Assembly: GCA_030646295.1 (NCBI GenBank)
Contig: JAUSND010000003.1
Span: 594,069-658,068 of the forward strand
Direction of reading: 5' to 3'
Length of the DNA: 64,000 nt
DNA from: Moraxellaceae bacterium
GTDB lineage: Bacteria; Pseudomonadota; Gammaproteobacteria; Pseudomonadales; Moraxellaceae
Under the pieces are notes generated by a model. It made no database searches, was not told where the DNA came from, and was given only the letters and a program-made list of their open reading frames with translations. This document shows, in pieces, positions 37,969-48,315 of the stretch; positions within the stretch are counted from its first letter, which is position 1, and each line of letters starts with the position of its first letter. The position numbers and the translations under genes were made by a program.

Positions 37969-39855
37969 TTATTTCCAGTCCCCACGCAGTTCGCGTACCT
38001 GCGCTTCAAGATATTCGGGGGTGGCAAGCTCCGGCTGTACGGCATGGCCGACGCTCACGGCAACATGGGATTTGAAGCGCCGTGGCATCTTGGTAAAGGC
38101 AGCACCACCCTTGCGGCTGGAAAAACTGCCCCACATGCCTTGCAGTGCCACCGGATAAACCGGTACGGGGCTGCGTTCAACAATGCGTTGTATGCCGTTC
38201 TTGAAAGGGTACATGTCACCGGTATCAGTAATGCGGCCCTCGGGGAAAATGCAAACCATCTCGCCGTTGGCCAGCGCCTCGGCAATATCTTCATAAGCCT
38301 TTTCCAGTAGCGCGGGATCAACCTTGTGAGGCGCAATCGGAATGGCCCTGGCAGTCCGGAAAATGAAGTTCATCAACGGATTTTTGAAGATGTTGTGGTC
38401 CATGACAAAGCGGGGTGGACGGCGAATGGCAGTGGCCAGCACCAGCGCATCAAAAAAACTCACATGGTTGCAGACCATGACGCAGGCGCCTTCCTCGGGG
38501 ATGCGGCCGATATTCGTGCGCTCAACCTTGTAGAACATGCTCATGAACATCCACACCAGGAAACGCATGAGGAATTCGGGGACCAGTGCAAAGATGTAGA
38601 TGGTGACAACCGCCGACAGGATGGCGGTCATGGCCAGCAGCCCTGGCAGACTGACCTTGAATACATTCAGCAGCACGACGGTGAGCAGGGATGCCACCAC
38701 CATGAACAGGGCATTGAGGATGTTGTTGCCGGCAATGACCCTGGCCCTGTGGGATGGCTCGGAGCGGGCCTGCACCAGCGCATACAGCGGCACAATGTAA
38801 AAGCCGGAAAACAGCCCGAGCCCCAAAAAGTCGATCAGGACACGCATGTTGCCGGGGCGATCAATAAAGGAACGCAGGTCAGGGGCAAGACTGGTAACCG
38901 GCGGGTGGTTAAGTGTCGCCAGCCAGATGTCGATGCCGAAGGCAGTCAGCCCGATGGCGCCAAACGGCACAAGCCCCAACTCCACTTTTTTACCCGAGAG
39001 TTTTTCGCAAAGCAGGGAGCCAATGCCAATGCCCACCGAAAGCGTGGTCAGCAGCATGATGACCACAAACTCATCTCCGCCAAGAACCTGTTTGGTCAGT
39101 GCCGGAATATTGGATTGCAGGGTGACGCCGTAGAACCAGAACCATGAGATACCAAGCACAGAAAGGAACACGGTGCGGTTTTCACGGATAAAGCTGATGT
39201 TGCGCCAGGATTCGGTGACCGGGTTCCAGTTGACCTTCAGGTCGGGGGCTGCCACTCCCGTCAGGGGAATGAACATGCTGGCAATCAGACCGATAACGGC
39301 AACACCGACAATGGCGACACTGACGGCCTCAATGCCGGCACCCGGCATTGAAATGAGGTAGCCGCCCAGAATGGAGCCGGCCAGAATGGCCAGTGAGGTG
39401 CCGGTTTCAATCAGGGCATTGCCGCCAACCAGCTCTTCCGCCTGAAGCGTTTGCGGCAGGATGGCATACTTGATCGGGCCAAACAGTGTGGAATGGATGC
39501 CCAGCAGAAACAGTGCAGTCAGCAGGAAGGTCAGGTTGTTGGTAAAGAAGCCGGCACACGCCAGCGCCATGATCCCGACCTCAAGGGTTTTGATCAGCCT
39601 GATCAGTATTGCCTTGTCATAACAGTCGGCCAGTTGGCCGGCCGTCGCCGAGAATAGAAAAAAAGGCAGTATGAATACCGCCTGACAAAGCGGGGCCCGG
39701 ATTTCAACCGGCAGGGAGCTGATCGTCAGTGCCTTGTAGGTGAGCAGGATGATCAGGCCCTGCTTGAAGACATTGTCGTTGAATGCGCCCAGAAACTGGG
39801 TAATGAAGAAAGGCAGAAAACGGCGGGTGCCAAGCAGGCTGAACTGGTTGCTCAT
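37969..39855 (-). CDS. LplT-PlsC fusion: lysophospholipid transporter-acyltransferase
   Basis: 628 residues. The first about 430 form a 12-span MFS transporter of the LplT type (FFITQFLGAFNDNVFKQGL). The C-terminal part is a PlsC acyltransferase with NHVSFFD (His464-x4-Asp469) and FPEGR near 538. In E. coli, LplT and Aas flip and re-acylate lysophospholipids; here transport and acyl transfer are fused, but the acyl-ACP synthetase domain of Aas is absent. ATG at 39855 is supported by AAGGACC upstream; the longer open frame to 40077 is low-complexity and unlikely. Confidence 0.9.
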   Translation of the reverse strand: MSNQFSLLGTRRFLPFFITQFLGAFNDNVFKQGLIILLTYKALTISSLPVEIRAPLCQAVFILPFFLFSATAGQLADCYDKAILIRLIKTLEVGIMALACAGFFTNNLTFLLTALFLLGIHSTLFGPIKYAILPQTLQAEELVGGNALIETGTSLAILAGSILGGYLISMPGAGIEAVSVAIVGVAVIGLIASMFIPLTGVAAPDLKVNWNPVTESWRNISFIRENRTVFLSVLGISWFWFYGVTLQSNIPALTKQVLGGDEFVVIMLLTTLSVGIGIGSLLCEKLSGKKVELGLVPFGAIGLTAFGIDIWLATLNHPPVTSLAPDLRSFIDRPGNMRVLIDFLGLGLFSGFYIVPLYALVQARSEPSHRARVIAGNNILNALFMVVASLLTVVLLNVFKVSLPGLLAMTAILSAVVTIYIFALVPEFLMRFLVWMFMSMFYKVERTNIGRIPEEGACVMVCNHVSFFDALVLATAIRRPPRFVMDHNIFKNPLMNFIFRTARAIPIAPHKVDPALLEKAYEDIAEALANGEMVCIFPEGRITDTGDMYPFKNGIQRIVERSPVPVYPVALQGMWGSFSSRKGGAAFTKMPRRFKSHVAVSVGHAVQPELATPEYLEAQVRELRGDWK

Positions 39856-40034
39856 GCGGGGTCCTTGTCGTGATGGCAGTTCGCGCCTGCCGTCCGGCAA
39901 AGGAGACGATCTGCTGTTCGGCGCCAAGCTTACCTGAAGCTGGCAGGCCCTGTCAGACGGTTTGGCGGAGCATTTTTTACGCAGCCTTGTCATGAAAGAA
40001 TGGATATGATGTGCGCATTTCGCGGGATGACTAC

Positions 40035-41801
40035 ATGAAGCAGTGGCGGCAAATGGCAACAAGTGCAGGTGGCGCATGGCGCTGCGTATGCTTGTGCGCC
40101 CTGCTGTCCTTGCCTTTTAGTGCGTCCGGGGCAGAGGCGGTGAAGCTGGATATCCAGGGGATCGACGGGCCACTGAAGGATAATGCCACCTCCTATATAG
40201 GGCCGCTCACCACGGATGACCTCAAGTCGTGGCGTGATACCCGGTCCAGGCTGCTGACGGCCATGCATGAGGCCATGGAGGCAATGGGCTATTACAGCCC
40301 CGATGTGCAGGTGGAGCAGGACAAGAAGGGTGGGGTGCGGGTAATTGTTGTGCCTGGACAGCCTGTCCGGGTAGGCCGCCTGACCCTGGTTTTTGAAGGA
40401 GAGGCTGGTAACGATATTGCTTTCACGGCCTTGCGCGAAAATCTGCCACTCAAGGAAAACGATGTTTTTCACCATGGCCAATATGAAAAGCTCAAGTCAG
40501 GGGTACAGGCCCTTGCGCTTGAACGCGGCTATTTTGATGCGGCATGGTCCCGTCGTGATGTGATGGTGGATCCCGTCAGGCATCGCGTGGACATTGATCT
40601 GGTGTATGTCAGTGGTAGCCGCTTCTTCTTCGGCCCGGTCAGTTTTGTCGGCCCGGATGGTACAGAGCAGCACTTTGTCCAGCGCCATGTGCTGGAGACG
40701 ATGATCCCTTTTTCCGAGGGGGACCCATTTGATGCGGCCGGTATTCTCAAGCTTAACAAGTCCCTGCTTGATTCACGTTATTTCAGCGAGGTCAGGGTTC
40801 GTCATCAGCGGGAGGAGGCAGTGGATCTCGCGATTCCTGTCCGCGTCACGGTTGCCGACGAAGAGCCCAACGATGTCGATGTGGGTATCGGCTATTCCAC
40901 CGACGTTGCCACCCGATTGAGCCTGACCTGGCGACGCCCCCTTATCAACGACAGTGGCCATGGTATTGAGGCCAGCACAGAGTTATCACAGGTACGTCGC
41001 AGCTTTGACACCACCTACACCATCCCCTGGAAACATCCGATCGATGATGTTGTGCAGCTGATTTACGGTGTGCAGCGTGAAGATCTCGAGGATGTCATCA
41101 CATACAGCACGGTGGTGGGTGTTCAGCGCCAGATCGAGCAGGATCAGGGGTGGAAGCGGACCTATATGCTCCGCTGGAACCGTGAGTCCTCCGAACGACC
41201 GGATGGCGAGGAGAGCAAGGCGGATTTGCTCATGCCGGGTTTCAGTCTGGATCGGGTCAGAACCAGGGGGGGCGTTGACCCTCACTGGGGTGACAGGCAG
41301 TACTATCAGGCAGAGTTTGCATCCAGGCAGTTGCTGTCGGATGCAGATTTTGTGTCCTTGCGTGCCGGTTTTCGCTGGCTGAGAACGGCAGCTGACAATC
41401 ACCAGTTCTTTGTGCGACTGGATGGCGGCAGTATTGTGACGTCCAACTTTGACGATGTTCCGGTCAGCATGCGTTTTTTTGCCGGTGGCGACCAGAGCGT
41501 GCGCGGTTATGATTACAAGTCCATTTCACCTCGTGATGAGCAAGGCATTGCTGTGGGCGGCCGCAATCTGGCAACTGGCAGTCTTGAATATAACTACACT
41601 GTTTACCCCAAGTGGCGTATTGCCCTGTTTACGGATGCCGGTAACGCCTTCGACAGTGTCAACGAGCCAATGAAGGTAGGGGCGGGGACGGGTGTGCGCT
41701 GGGTATCGCCTCTGGGCCCGATTCGCCTCGATTTTGCCTGGTCTGTATCCGAGCCTGAAGTTGATTTCAGGATACATTTCTTCATGGGACCCAGTCTTTG
41801 A
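40035..41801 (+). CDS. tamA: TamA, outer-membrane translocation and assembly protein
   Basis: 588-residue Omp85 protein: signal peptide (cleavage after ASG/AEA), POTRA domains to about 260, then a 16-strand barrel. The L6 motif FFAGGDQSVRGYDYKS and the final barrel strand LDFAWSVSEPEVDFRIHFFMGPSL are typical. ATG 40035 is preferred over GTG 40011 because a TATGAT box at 40005-40010 touches the GTG. Partner of TamB, whose start overlaps its stop. Divergent from the LplT-PlsC gene. Confidence 0.95.
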   Translation: MKQWRQMATSAGGAWRCVCLCALLSLPFSASGAEAVKLDIQGIDGPLKDNATSYIGPLTTDDLKSWRDTRSRLLTAMHEAMEAMGYYSPDVQVEQDKKGGVRVIVVPGQPVRVGRLTLVFEGEAGNDIAFTALRENLPLKENDVFHHGQYEKLKSGVQALALERGYFDAAWSRRDVMVDPVRHRVDIDLVYVSGSRFFFGPVSFVGPDGTEQHFVQRHVLETMIPFSEGDPFDAAGILKLNKSLLDSRYFSEVRVRHQREEAVDLAIPVRVTVADEEPNDVDVGIGYSTDVATRLSLTWRRPLINDSGHGIEASTELSQVRRSFDTTYTIPWKHPIDDVVQLIYGVQREDLEDVITYSTVVGVQRQIEQDQGWKRTYMLRWNRESSERPDGEESKADLLMPGFSLDRVRTRGGVDPHWGDRQYYQAEFASRQLLSDADFVSLRAGFRWLRTAADNHQFFVRLDGGSIVTSNFDDVPVSMRFFAGGDQSVRGYDYKSISPRDEQGIAVGGRNLATGSLEYNYTVYPKWRIALFTDAGNAFDSVNEPMKVGAGTGVRWVSPLGPIRLDFAWSVSEPEVDFRIHFFMGPSL

Positions 41802-44800
41802 ACGTTCGCATCTGGCTGGCAAAAAGCGTTCGAATGCTGGGGCGTGTACTGCTCTGGATCTCGCTTTTACTGGTCCTCATTACCTTGCCACTGCTAGGCC
41901 TGCTTGGCTCTGAAACAGGTAGCCGGTGGTTGCTGGAGCAAGGTGTCGGCATGCAACGCGTGCTGTCACTGGAGGTGAGGGGAGGGACCTTGCTCACCGG
42001 TATGGATCTGGCCGAGGTCAGACTGCACACCCGCAAGGCCGATCTCTATGTTCGTCGGGCACTGGCGCGATGGTCACTCCTGCAGTTGCTGCGTGGCGAG
42101 GTCGGGATTCAACAGTTGCATGTCGATGGTCTGGTCTTGACGCTGACAGCCCCGCCCTCACCGGACCCGATCCGGTTGCCTACCCTGTTCCTGCCAATTG
42201 CTCTTGATATCAGGGATCTTGAAATCAGGAATGCGGTTGTAAAGAAGCAGGGCAAGACGTGGCCGGTTGCGCTGCTCCACGTCCGTGGTTACTGGCATGG
42301 AACGAGTGTCAGGGTAGATCAACTGCGGGTTCGTGAGCCTCAGTACGGTGACTTGTTGCTGGAAGGCCGGGTCCGTCTTTTGGGGGGCTACCCCATAACA
42401 GCCAAGGGACAGCTATCCCCCCGATGGTTGACCGAAAAGGGCTGGCAGCCGCTTCAGGTGATTTTGCGGGGCGAGGTTGCCAATCTGGAGCTTGAGGCCG
42501 AGTCGCACGGACGTTACCGGGCCAGCCTGGCTGGAAAGGTCCAGCCACTGCTGCCCTCTTTACCCTACCGTGCCACGCTTGACTGGTCTGACCATAAGTT
42601 TCCGTGGTTGCGTCAGCATGAATTGTACAGCCAGGCAGGTCACCTGAGGGTAATCGGGGACAAGTCCGGCTTGCGCTCTCAGGGCGACATGCACCTGAAA
42701 ACCAGATACACCCCGTCAGCCAAATACCAGTGGCAGTTAGCTATGGATTGGGCATCCATTGACTTTGAATCATTAAAAATCAATGGATTAGGTGGTGAAC
42801 TTAATGCAAAAGGACAGCTCTCCTGGCGTGAGGGGCTGGCCTGGAATCTGAGCGCGGAGTTGAGCCGGATTGACCTTGCGACGCACTGGCCGGTTTCCCG
42901 TACGGTGCTTCCCGTGCTCAGCGGCGTACTCAGCATGAAGGGGGGCAGCACCCCCGAAAAGTCGTCCCTCGACGCCTCATTGCGCTTGGTCGGCGGTGAG
43001 AGCTGGACCGTTACTGATGCGGCCAAAGGTGTGCTGTGGAATCCTGCGACGCGCCACAAGGCATTCATTGAGTGGGAAAACTTCAAGCGCCCCATGCCCG
43101 GTGTCACCTCGCTGGAGAGTGATGCCGGCCAGTTGTCTTTTTCCGGAAACGCCAGTGCCTATACGGCTGATTTTTCCGCCGGTATCGCCAGTCCTGCATT
43201 CCCGCACGGTGTCTGGTCGGGCCAGGCTACTGCCCGTGGCAAGCAAGTCGAGATTGAGAACCTTGTTTACGAGGGTGATGCAGGTGGTCTTCAGGCCGGT
43301 GCCGCGCTGGATTTGAGCGACGGAATTGCATGGAAAGGTGCGGTTGTTCTCAACGGTTTCAGGTCTGGCTGGTTTTACCCGGATTGGTCTGGCCAATTTT
43401 ATGGGTCCCTTAGCGGGCAGGGCAAGTGGGCAGTTGATGACAAGGTTATCCGGCTTGATGACATTAATGTCACCGGGTCACTGCGGGAGCAGCCTCTGAG
43501 TGTTCAGGGCCCTTTGTCGATCAGTTTTCCTGCAGGCCGCTGGCCGCGCGTTACGTCCACGGGCTTCAATGCCGCCTGGGGTGGCAATAGTGTGGCCATG
43601 ACCGGTGGCCTGACGGACTCATGGGATGCCAAAATTGACCTTTTGCTTGCGACCCCCTCTTTGCTGGTCAGTGGGCTTGAGGGGCGGCTAAGCGGGAAAG
43701 TGACCCTGGCTGGTGCTGAGAAGGCTCCTGATGTGCAGGCAGATCTTGCGGGCGATCATCTTGGCTACGCTGGTTACGAGGCCAAGTCAGCCGTATTCAA
43801 GGCCGCTGTTCCGGAGCTTGGGCTAAAACCGGGTAATGCATCGCTGACTCTTTCAGGTATTACCAATCAGTCTGGTGACTCTCTTGGCAATCTCGCCCTG
43901 CAGGCGGGTGGAGATCTGGCGGATCATCAGTTGTCATGGCTGGCCGATGGCTCTCCGGTTGTCATGAGCGGACTGATTGGAGGAAGCTACCATCCCTCCA
44001 CCGTGAATTGGTCTGGCCAATTTCGCCAGGGCAGGGTTTCCTTCAAATCCATGGAGTGGCTGCTTGAGGCGGGCGCTGGTGTACCAATGGGCTGGTCAGC
44101 TGCGGAACGGGAGTTCAGTCTCGATCAACACTGCTGGACCAGCCTGCCCGCAAGGTTATGTGCACCGGAGCAACTGGTAGTTGGCCCGGATAGTGGCCGG
44201 TTGGCCATGAGCCTGACCGACCTGCGCGCCGAGCGCCTGGCATCTTTCCTGCCCGAAGGGCTCGCATGGGATGGCAGCATAGGGGGTGACATGCAGGCCC
44301 GCTGGGATCAGGGCCAAACACCCGTGGCACATGCCCGCTTGCTGACTGACAAGGGCGCTGTGCATCTGGCAAGGGATGAGGCCGAGCCCCTGACCTTGAG
44401 GTATGACCAGTTGTCTCTTGAGCTTGATGCGGACGAGGTGTCAGTCCGCCCACGGCTTCAACTGGCATCCGCTGATCTGGGGCAAGGACACCTCGAGGCG
44501 GTGATCAATCCCTATGCCGAAGGAAAGCCACTGACAGGCGAGGTAGCTCTGAGTGGCCTGCGCCTTGAGCTGTTGCAGCCTTTTTTTCCGGCGTTGTCCG
44601 TGCTGACGGGACGGATCAATGGACAGGGGCGCCTTGAGGGACTGCTCGCCAAGCCCAGGTATTGGGGCAATATCGAGCTGACTCATGGCCGCATGGCATT
44701 GCGCAATGCGCCACTGACCGTAGATGAAATGACGGCCCTGGTTGATGTAAAGGGTGATCAGGCAGAGTTTTCCGGCCAGCTCAGGAGCGGCAAGGGTGGC

Positions 44801-45808
44801 GCGACGTTGTCAGGGGCAGGGGGCTGGGCAGAAGAGCCAAAGCTGACCCTGAATCTGCGCGGTGACAGTTTCGAGTTGCGTCAGGAGCCGCAGTTGATTG
44901 CCGAAGTCAGCCCGGATCTTCATTTGTTGCTGGTGCCAGGCCGGCTCGATCTGACGGGCACGGTACGGGTGCCGTACGCCAGAATCAAAGTGAAGGAGTT
45001 GCCCAAGCGTACCGTGGCGCTTTCACCGGATGTCCGTGTGGTGGAGACCGAAGATGGTCAATTGCGGGCAAGGGCATCAGGACGAAGCCAGTCATTTGCG
45101 ATCAATGCGGATGTAGAGCTGCTGCTGGGTAATGATGTTTATTTCAACGGCTTCGGCATCACGGGAGGACTGACGGGAGGACTGCGGCTCCGGCAGAGCC
45201 CGGACAGGGGGCTGGAGGCGTCGGGTGAGGTGGGGCTCGACAAGGAGGCCCGTTACGAAGCCTATGGGCAGCGGCTGAGGATTCGTCGGGGGCAACTGGT
45301 CTTTGCCGGTAACATCATGCAGCCGGGCATTGATCTTGAGGCAGTCAGGGTTGTTGACGACAAGACCGTCGGTGTCAGGGTGGAAGGGCGTGCCAACGAG
45401 CCTGAGACCACTTTCTTTTCCGAGCCCAGCATGGCGCAGGAGGAAATTTTGTCCTACCTGATTCTGGGTGCGCCTTTGTCGACGGATGTTAACGGTGCCA
45501 ACAGCAATGCCATGTTTGCTGCGGCAGCACTCAGTCTGGGTGCGCGTAGCGGGCAGGGCCTGACCTCCGGCATAGGCAGTATGCTGGGGGTGGAGGATAT
45601 GGCCCTCAGTGCGGCGGGGAGCGGCGATGAAACCCAGGTCAAGGTGTCCGGCTACCTCAGTCCCGATATATTCCTCAGCTATGGTGTTGGCGTATTCACG
45701 CCGGTCAACACCATTACCCTTCGGTATCAGGTAAGGCCCCGGCTCTATCTGGAGGCGGCATCCTCACTCGAGAATGCCCTCGATCTGTTCTACAACTTCC
45801 GTTTCTGA
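41798..45808 (+). CDS. tamB: TamB, inner-membrane AsmA-like bridge protein
   Basis: 1336 residues. An N-terminal membrane anchor (about 15-38) is followed by a very long beta-rich groove region and the DUF490/TamB C-terminal domain (EEILSYLILGAPLSTD, DMALSAAGSGDETQVKVSGYLSPDIFLSYGVG). TamB bridges the envelope to TamA and is implicated in outer-membrane protein insertion and phospholipid transport. The start is a TTG four bases inside tamA (coupled); ATG 41834 is an alternative but lacks an RBS. Confidence 0.95.
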   Translation: MNVRIWLAKSVRMLGRVLLWISLLLVLITLPLLGLLGSETGSRWLLEQGVGMQRVLSLEVRGGTLLTGMDLAEVRLHTRKADLYVRRALARWSLLQLLRGEVGIQQLHVDGLVLTLTAPPSPDPIRLPTLFLPIALDIRDLEIRNAVVKKQGKTWPVALLHVRGYWHGTSVRVDQLRVREPQYGDLLLEGRVRLLGGYPITAKGQLSPRWLTEKGWQPLQVILRGEVANLELEAESHGRYRASLAGKVQPLLPSLPYRATLDWSDHKFPWLRQHELYSQAGHLRVIGDKSGLRSQGDMHLKTRYTPSAKYQWQLAMDWASIDFESLKINGLGGELNAKGQLSWREGLAWNLSAELSRIDLATHWPVSRTVLPVLSGVLSMKGGSTPEKSSLDASLRLVGGESWTVTDAAKGVLWNPATRHKAFIEWENFKRPMPGVTSLESDAGQLSFSGNASAYTADFSAGIASPAFPHGVWSGQATARGKQVEIENLVYEGDAGGLQAGAALDLSDGIAWKGAVVLNGFRSGWFYPDWSGQFYGSLSGQGKWAVDDKVIRLDDINVTGSLREQPLSVQGPLSISFPAGRWPRVTSTGFNAAWGGNSVAMTGGLTDSWDAKIDLLLATPSLLVSGLEGRLSGKVTLAGAEKAPDVQADLAGDHLGYAGYEAKSAVFKAAVPELGLKPGNASLTLSGITNQSGDSLGNLALQAGGDLADHQLSWLADGSPVVMSGLIGGSYHPSTVNWSGQFRQGRVSFKSMEWLLEAGAGVPMGWSAAEREFSLDQHCWTSLPARLCAPEQLVVGPDSGRLAMSLTDLRAERLASFLPEGLAWDGSIGGDMQARWDQGQTPVAHARLLTDKGAVHLARDEAEPLTLRYDQLSLELDADEVSVRPRLQLASADLGQGHLEAVINPYAEGKPLTGEVALSGLRLELLQPFFPALSVLTGRINGQGRLEGLLAKPRYWGNIELTHGRMALRNAPLTVDEMTALVDVKGDQAEFSGQLRSGKGGATLSGAGGWAEEPKLTLNLRGDSFELRQEPQLIAEVSPDLHLLLVPGRLDLTGTVRVPYARIKVKELPKRTVALSPDVRVVETEDGQLRARASGRSQSFAINADVELLLGNDVYFNGFGITGGLTGGLRLRQSPDRGLEASGEVGLDKEARYEAYGQRLRIRRGQLVFAGNIMQPGIDLEAVRVVDDKTVGVRVEGRANEPETTFFSEPSMAQEEILSYLILGAPLSTDVNGANSNAMFAAAALSLGARSGQGLTSGIGSMLGVEDMALSAAGSGDETQVKVSGYLSPDIFLSYGVGVFTPVNTITLRYQVRPRLYLEAASSLENALDLFYNFRF

Positions 45809-45975
45809 CGGTGACTCAGGGCCAGTTTGCAGTTTCCCCGTCAGTTATCAGGTAAACGTAGCGTTTCCTGCGACGGGTGGCCTTGAGCGCATCCGGCATC
45901 TGTTCTGATAATCAGGATCATGTGCGGGTGCCGTTCGTTGGCAGTGTCGCCCGAAAACAATAACAACATCCCGGG

Positions 45976-48189
45976 GTGATCGCTGTGGATAAGTACCTTG
46001 TTCGAGGACTGCTGCTTGCTTCCAGCCTCTTTCTTGCCGCCTGTGGTGATGACAAGAGTGACACTGCGGCCAGCCCGCCGCCGTCTTCTGTCTCTGTTGT
46101 TCAGAGCAGTGCCATCAAGGGTGTCATCCACAATGGTCGTGTACAGGCCAGCCGCTGGGTGGACGGTGCCTGGTCGCCGGTAGCCACCGCAATGACCGAT
46201 GAGGCTGGCGCGTTCTCCCTCAACCTGCAGGGCGCATCCGCCGGCATACTCCGTCTGGAGCTTGCCCTTTCGGATGATCCTGCCACACCTACCCGCATGC
46301 GTTGTGATGCCCCGGCCGGCTGCGGCTCGGCAGCATTTGGCGAATGGCAAACACTGACGACATCACCGGCACTCCTCAGCTGGGCCCAGATTGATGCCGC
46401 AGGTGATGTCACGGTAATGCCCCTCACGCCACTGAGCACAATGGTTGTTCGCTATGCAGAAAGTCTGAGCGGGGTCCTCAACGAATCCGCCATCAACTTT
46501 GCACGGAACCGTCTGGCGGCACTTCTGGGGGTAACGCCGGAGTCGCTCATGACTCGCCCCGGCGATGTCACCAGTGCCACATTCCTTGCATCAGCCTCGG
46601 CCGATGCCCTCAGGGTTTCACTGTTTTCGGCCGCCTTCTCGCAGATGTCAGCCGGTGGCGACCTTAACCAGACAATTAATGCTTTTGTCGATGCCTTCGT
46701 CAGCAACAATGGCCGCCTCCTGCAGGCAGGTAATGTTTCACTGGCAGATTTGCTGATTGCAGCCACTGCAGTGGCTGGTCATGTTGGTGTTGATGCAGCC
46801 ACTCTCGATGTGGGTGAGTGGCAGCTGCGTCTGGCCTCTCTCACGGACGGCCAGCTTCTTGGATTGAATGCGGCTGTCTTTGATTCCAACGTATTCGTGA
46901 CGGATCTGGGGGCTCTCGGGGACGACGTGAAACGGGTCATGCGTGATTCTGGCGCCGTCAGTCTGGAGCACCTGTTCGTCAAGGAATTGTCCGAGTTCGG
47001 ATGGCTTCTGGGAGCCGAGTCACCTGTAGTGGCCGAAGTGGCCTTGCAGACAGTCATTTATGCCGCCATGGGCTCGGCCTATCTGGATGTATTGCCAACC
47101 AGCATTACGCAGTTGCCGCTGGCAGAAGGCGAGCTCAATGTCATCCTCAAGCGCAAGACCGCTATAGCACCCCATCAGCTGCTTGTTGCTGGGACTTTCA
47201 AGGGCCTGCTGGTTAATGTCACGGTCGATCTCACGACATTCAAGCAGGGTGCTGCTGCCAGACTGTTTACTTACAAGGCGGTGGGTTCGGTAGGTAATGA
47301 CCGGATTGATGCCACCATTGATGGTGTTTTCAGCATTGATCCGCATGAAACCGATCTAGGGCCTTTGCTCGCCGCCATTGACACGTTGGCCAGCCAGATT
47401 GCCGCCGGAAGCAATCCGGACCTCGGTGGCTTGTCTGCCGTGGTTGCCGCTTTCCTGACCAATGGCCATGGCACGTTCGTACTGGATGGTCACGCCGGCA
47501 TCGAGAACCTGCTCAATGGCAGCCAGCTTGCAGTGACAGGCAAGGCAAGTGCAGAACTAGATATGGATGGTGCCGCAAATGGTGGCGTCCTGGTCAATGG
47601 TGGTATTGCCTATGGCGACCTGATACTGCCGAATGGTGACAACTACCGCATTGTCAGGGGCAGTGACCAGCATCTGACATTCACCCTGGACAGCGAGGGC
47701 AACGGCAGCATGAGCGCCAGGTTCCTGGCAAACATCCTGACGGTTCCAGAAGCGCGAGTGATTGCAACGGGCTCGATTGCACGGGCAGGGTTGCTGGCCT
47801 CACATGTGCGTGACGAGGCAGTGAACGTACTGAACCAGTTCTCTGCAGGTGCGGCAGTGGACATCGAAGGTGCTCTTGCAGGGATTCTCGCCTTTGATTT
47901 CTCCGGCATGAACCTTGTGGTTGATGGGCGCGCAGTCGTTGATGGCTGGAGCAAGACCTATCGCCTGAAAGTCCGTAATGGCGAGGTCGGCATTTACCAG
48001 CCAAACAGCGATAGCGAGCTGGCCCTGAGCCTCAGTCTGGGGCAGCAGGGAGTCTTCGTGCAGACCGCCACCCGCTCATGGTTGATTGGTGTTGATTTCG
48101 CCAATCCGGCACTGATTGTGTCGGACTCCGACGGCGGAGAGTCCCGTTACTCGTTTGACATGCTGCTGGGCTACGTCGCCTCGATATGA
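45976..48189 (+). CDS. Large lipoprotein, unknown function
   Basis: 737 residues with lipobox FLAAC near residue 23 and Asp-Asp after the Cys. Residues about 45-100 look like a carboxypeptidase-regulatory-type beta sandwich (IKGVIHNGRVQASRW, TDEAGAFSLNL). The rest alternates helical and beta-rich parts, with several DG/NG turns toward the C-terminus (LNGSQLAVTGKASAELDMDG). No enzyme motif is recognised. Starts with GTG 45976 (GTG 45985 also possible). It follows tamAB by 167 bases and is ended by hairpins. Confidence 0.8.
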   Translation: MIAVDKYLVRGLLLASSLFLAACGDDKSDTAASPPPSSVSVVQSSAIKGVIHNGRVQASRWVDGAWSPVATAMTDEAGAFSLNLQGASAGILRLELALSDDPATPTRMRCDAPAGCGSAAFGEWQTLTTSPALLSWAQIDAAGDVTVMPLTPLSTMVVRYAESLSGVLNESAINFARNRLAALLGVTPESLMTRPGDVTSATFLASASADALRVSLFSAAFSQMSAGGDLNQTINAFVDAFVSNNGRLLQAGNVSLADLLIAATAVAGHVGVDAATLDVGEWQLRLASLTDGQLLGLNAAVFDSNVFVTDLGALGDDVKRVMRDSGAVSLEHLFVKELSEFGWLLGAESPVVAEVALQTVIYAAMGSAYLDVLPTSITQLPLAEGELNVILKRKTAIAPHQLLVAGTFKGLLVNVTVDLTTFKQGAAARLFTYKAVGSVGNDRIDATIDGVFSIDPHETDLGPLLAAIDTLASQIAAGSNPDLGGLSAVVAAFLTNGHGTFVLDGHAGIENLLNGSQLAVTGKASAELDMDGAANGGVLVNGGIAYGDLILPNGDNYRIVRGSDQHLTFTLDSEGNGSMSARFLANILTVPEARVIATGSIARAGLLASHVRDEAVNVLNQFSAGAAVDIEGALAGILAFDFSGMNLVVDGRAVVDGWSKTYRLKVRNGEVGIYQPNSDSELALSLSLGQQGVFVQTATRSWLIGVDFANPALIVSDSDGGESRYSFDMLLGYVASI

Positions 48190-48209
48190 TGTTCCGATGA
48201 TGCCCCGTG

Positions 48210-48240
48210 CTGCCCCTGGCTATGCCAGGGGCAGTCCCTG
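48210..48240 (+). terminator. Hairpin after the large lipoprotein gene
   Basis: CTGCCCCTGGC (48210-48220) and GCCAGGGGCAG (48224-48234), an 11-base perfect stem with a three-base loop. The tail TCCCTGTTCTTT is only moderately T-rich. Confidence 0.6.
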
Positions 48241-48265
48241 TTCTTTCCTGCTTGGCGTTCATTGA

Positions 48266-48315
48266 GGGGGCGGTTATAGTCGCCCCCTTCTTGTTGCGTT
48301 TCGGTTTTTTCCGTC
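48266..48315 (+). terminator. Second hairpin with T-rich tail upstream of thrS
   Basis: GGGGGCG (48266-48272) and CGCCCCC (48281-48287) followed by TTCTTGTTGCG and TTTCGGTTTTTT. Together with the hairpin at 48210 it insulates thrS from upstream transcription. It may instead belong to a thrS leader, since the 160 bases before thrS hold further GC-rich inverted repeats. Confidence 0.6.

Noticed and set aside
38326..39147. 273-codon open frame antisense to the LplT-PlsC gene
   Set aside because: Composition is His/Gln/Asp-rich and shadow-like; the transporter on the opposite strand is unmistakable.
40011..40034. GTG start for tamA at 40011
   Set aside because: A TATGAT promoter-like box ends at 40010, so transcription would start after this codon; ATG 40035 leads straight into the signal peptide.
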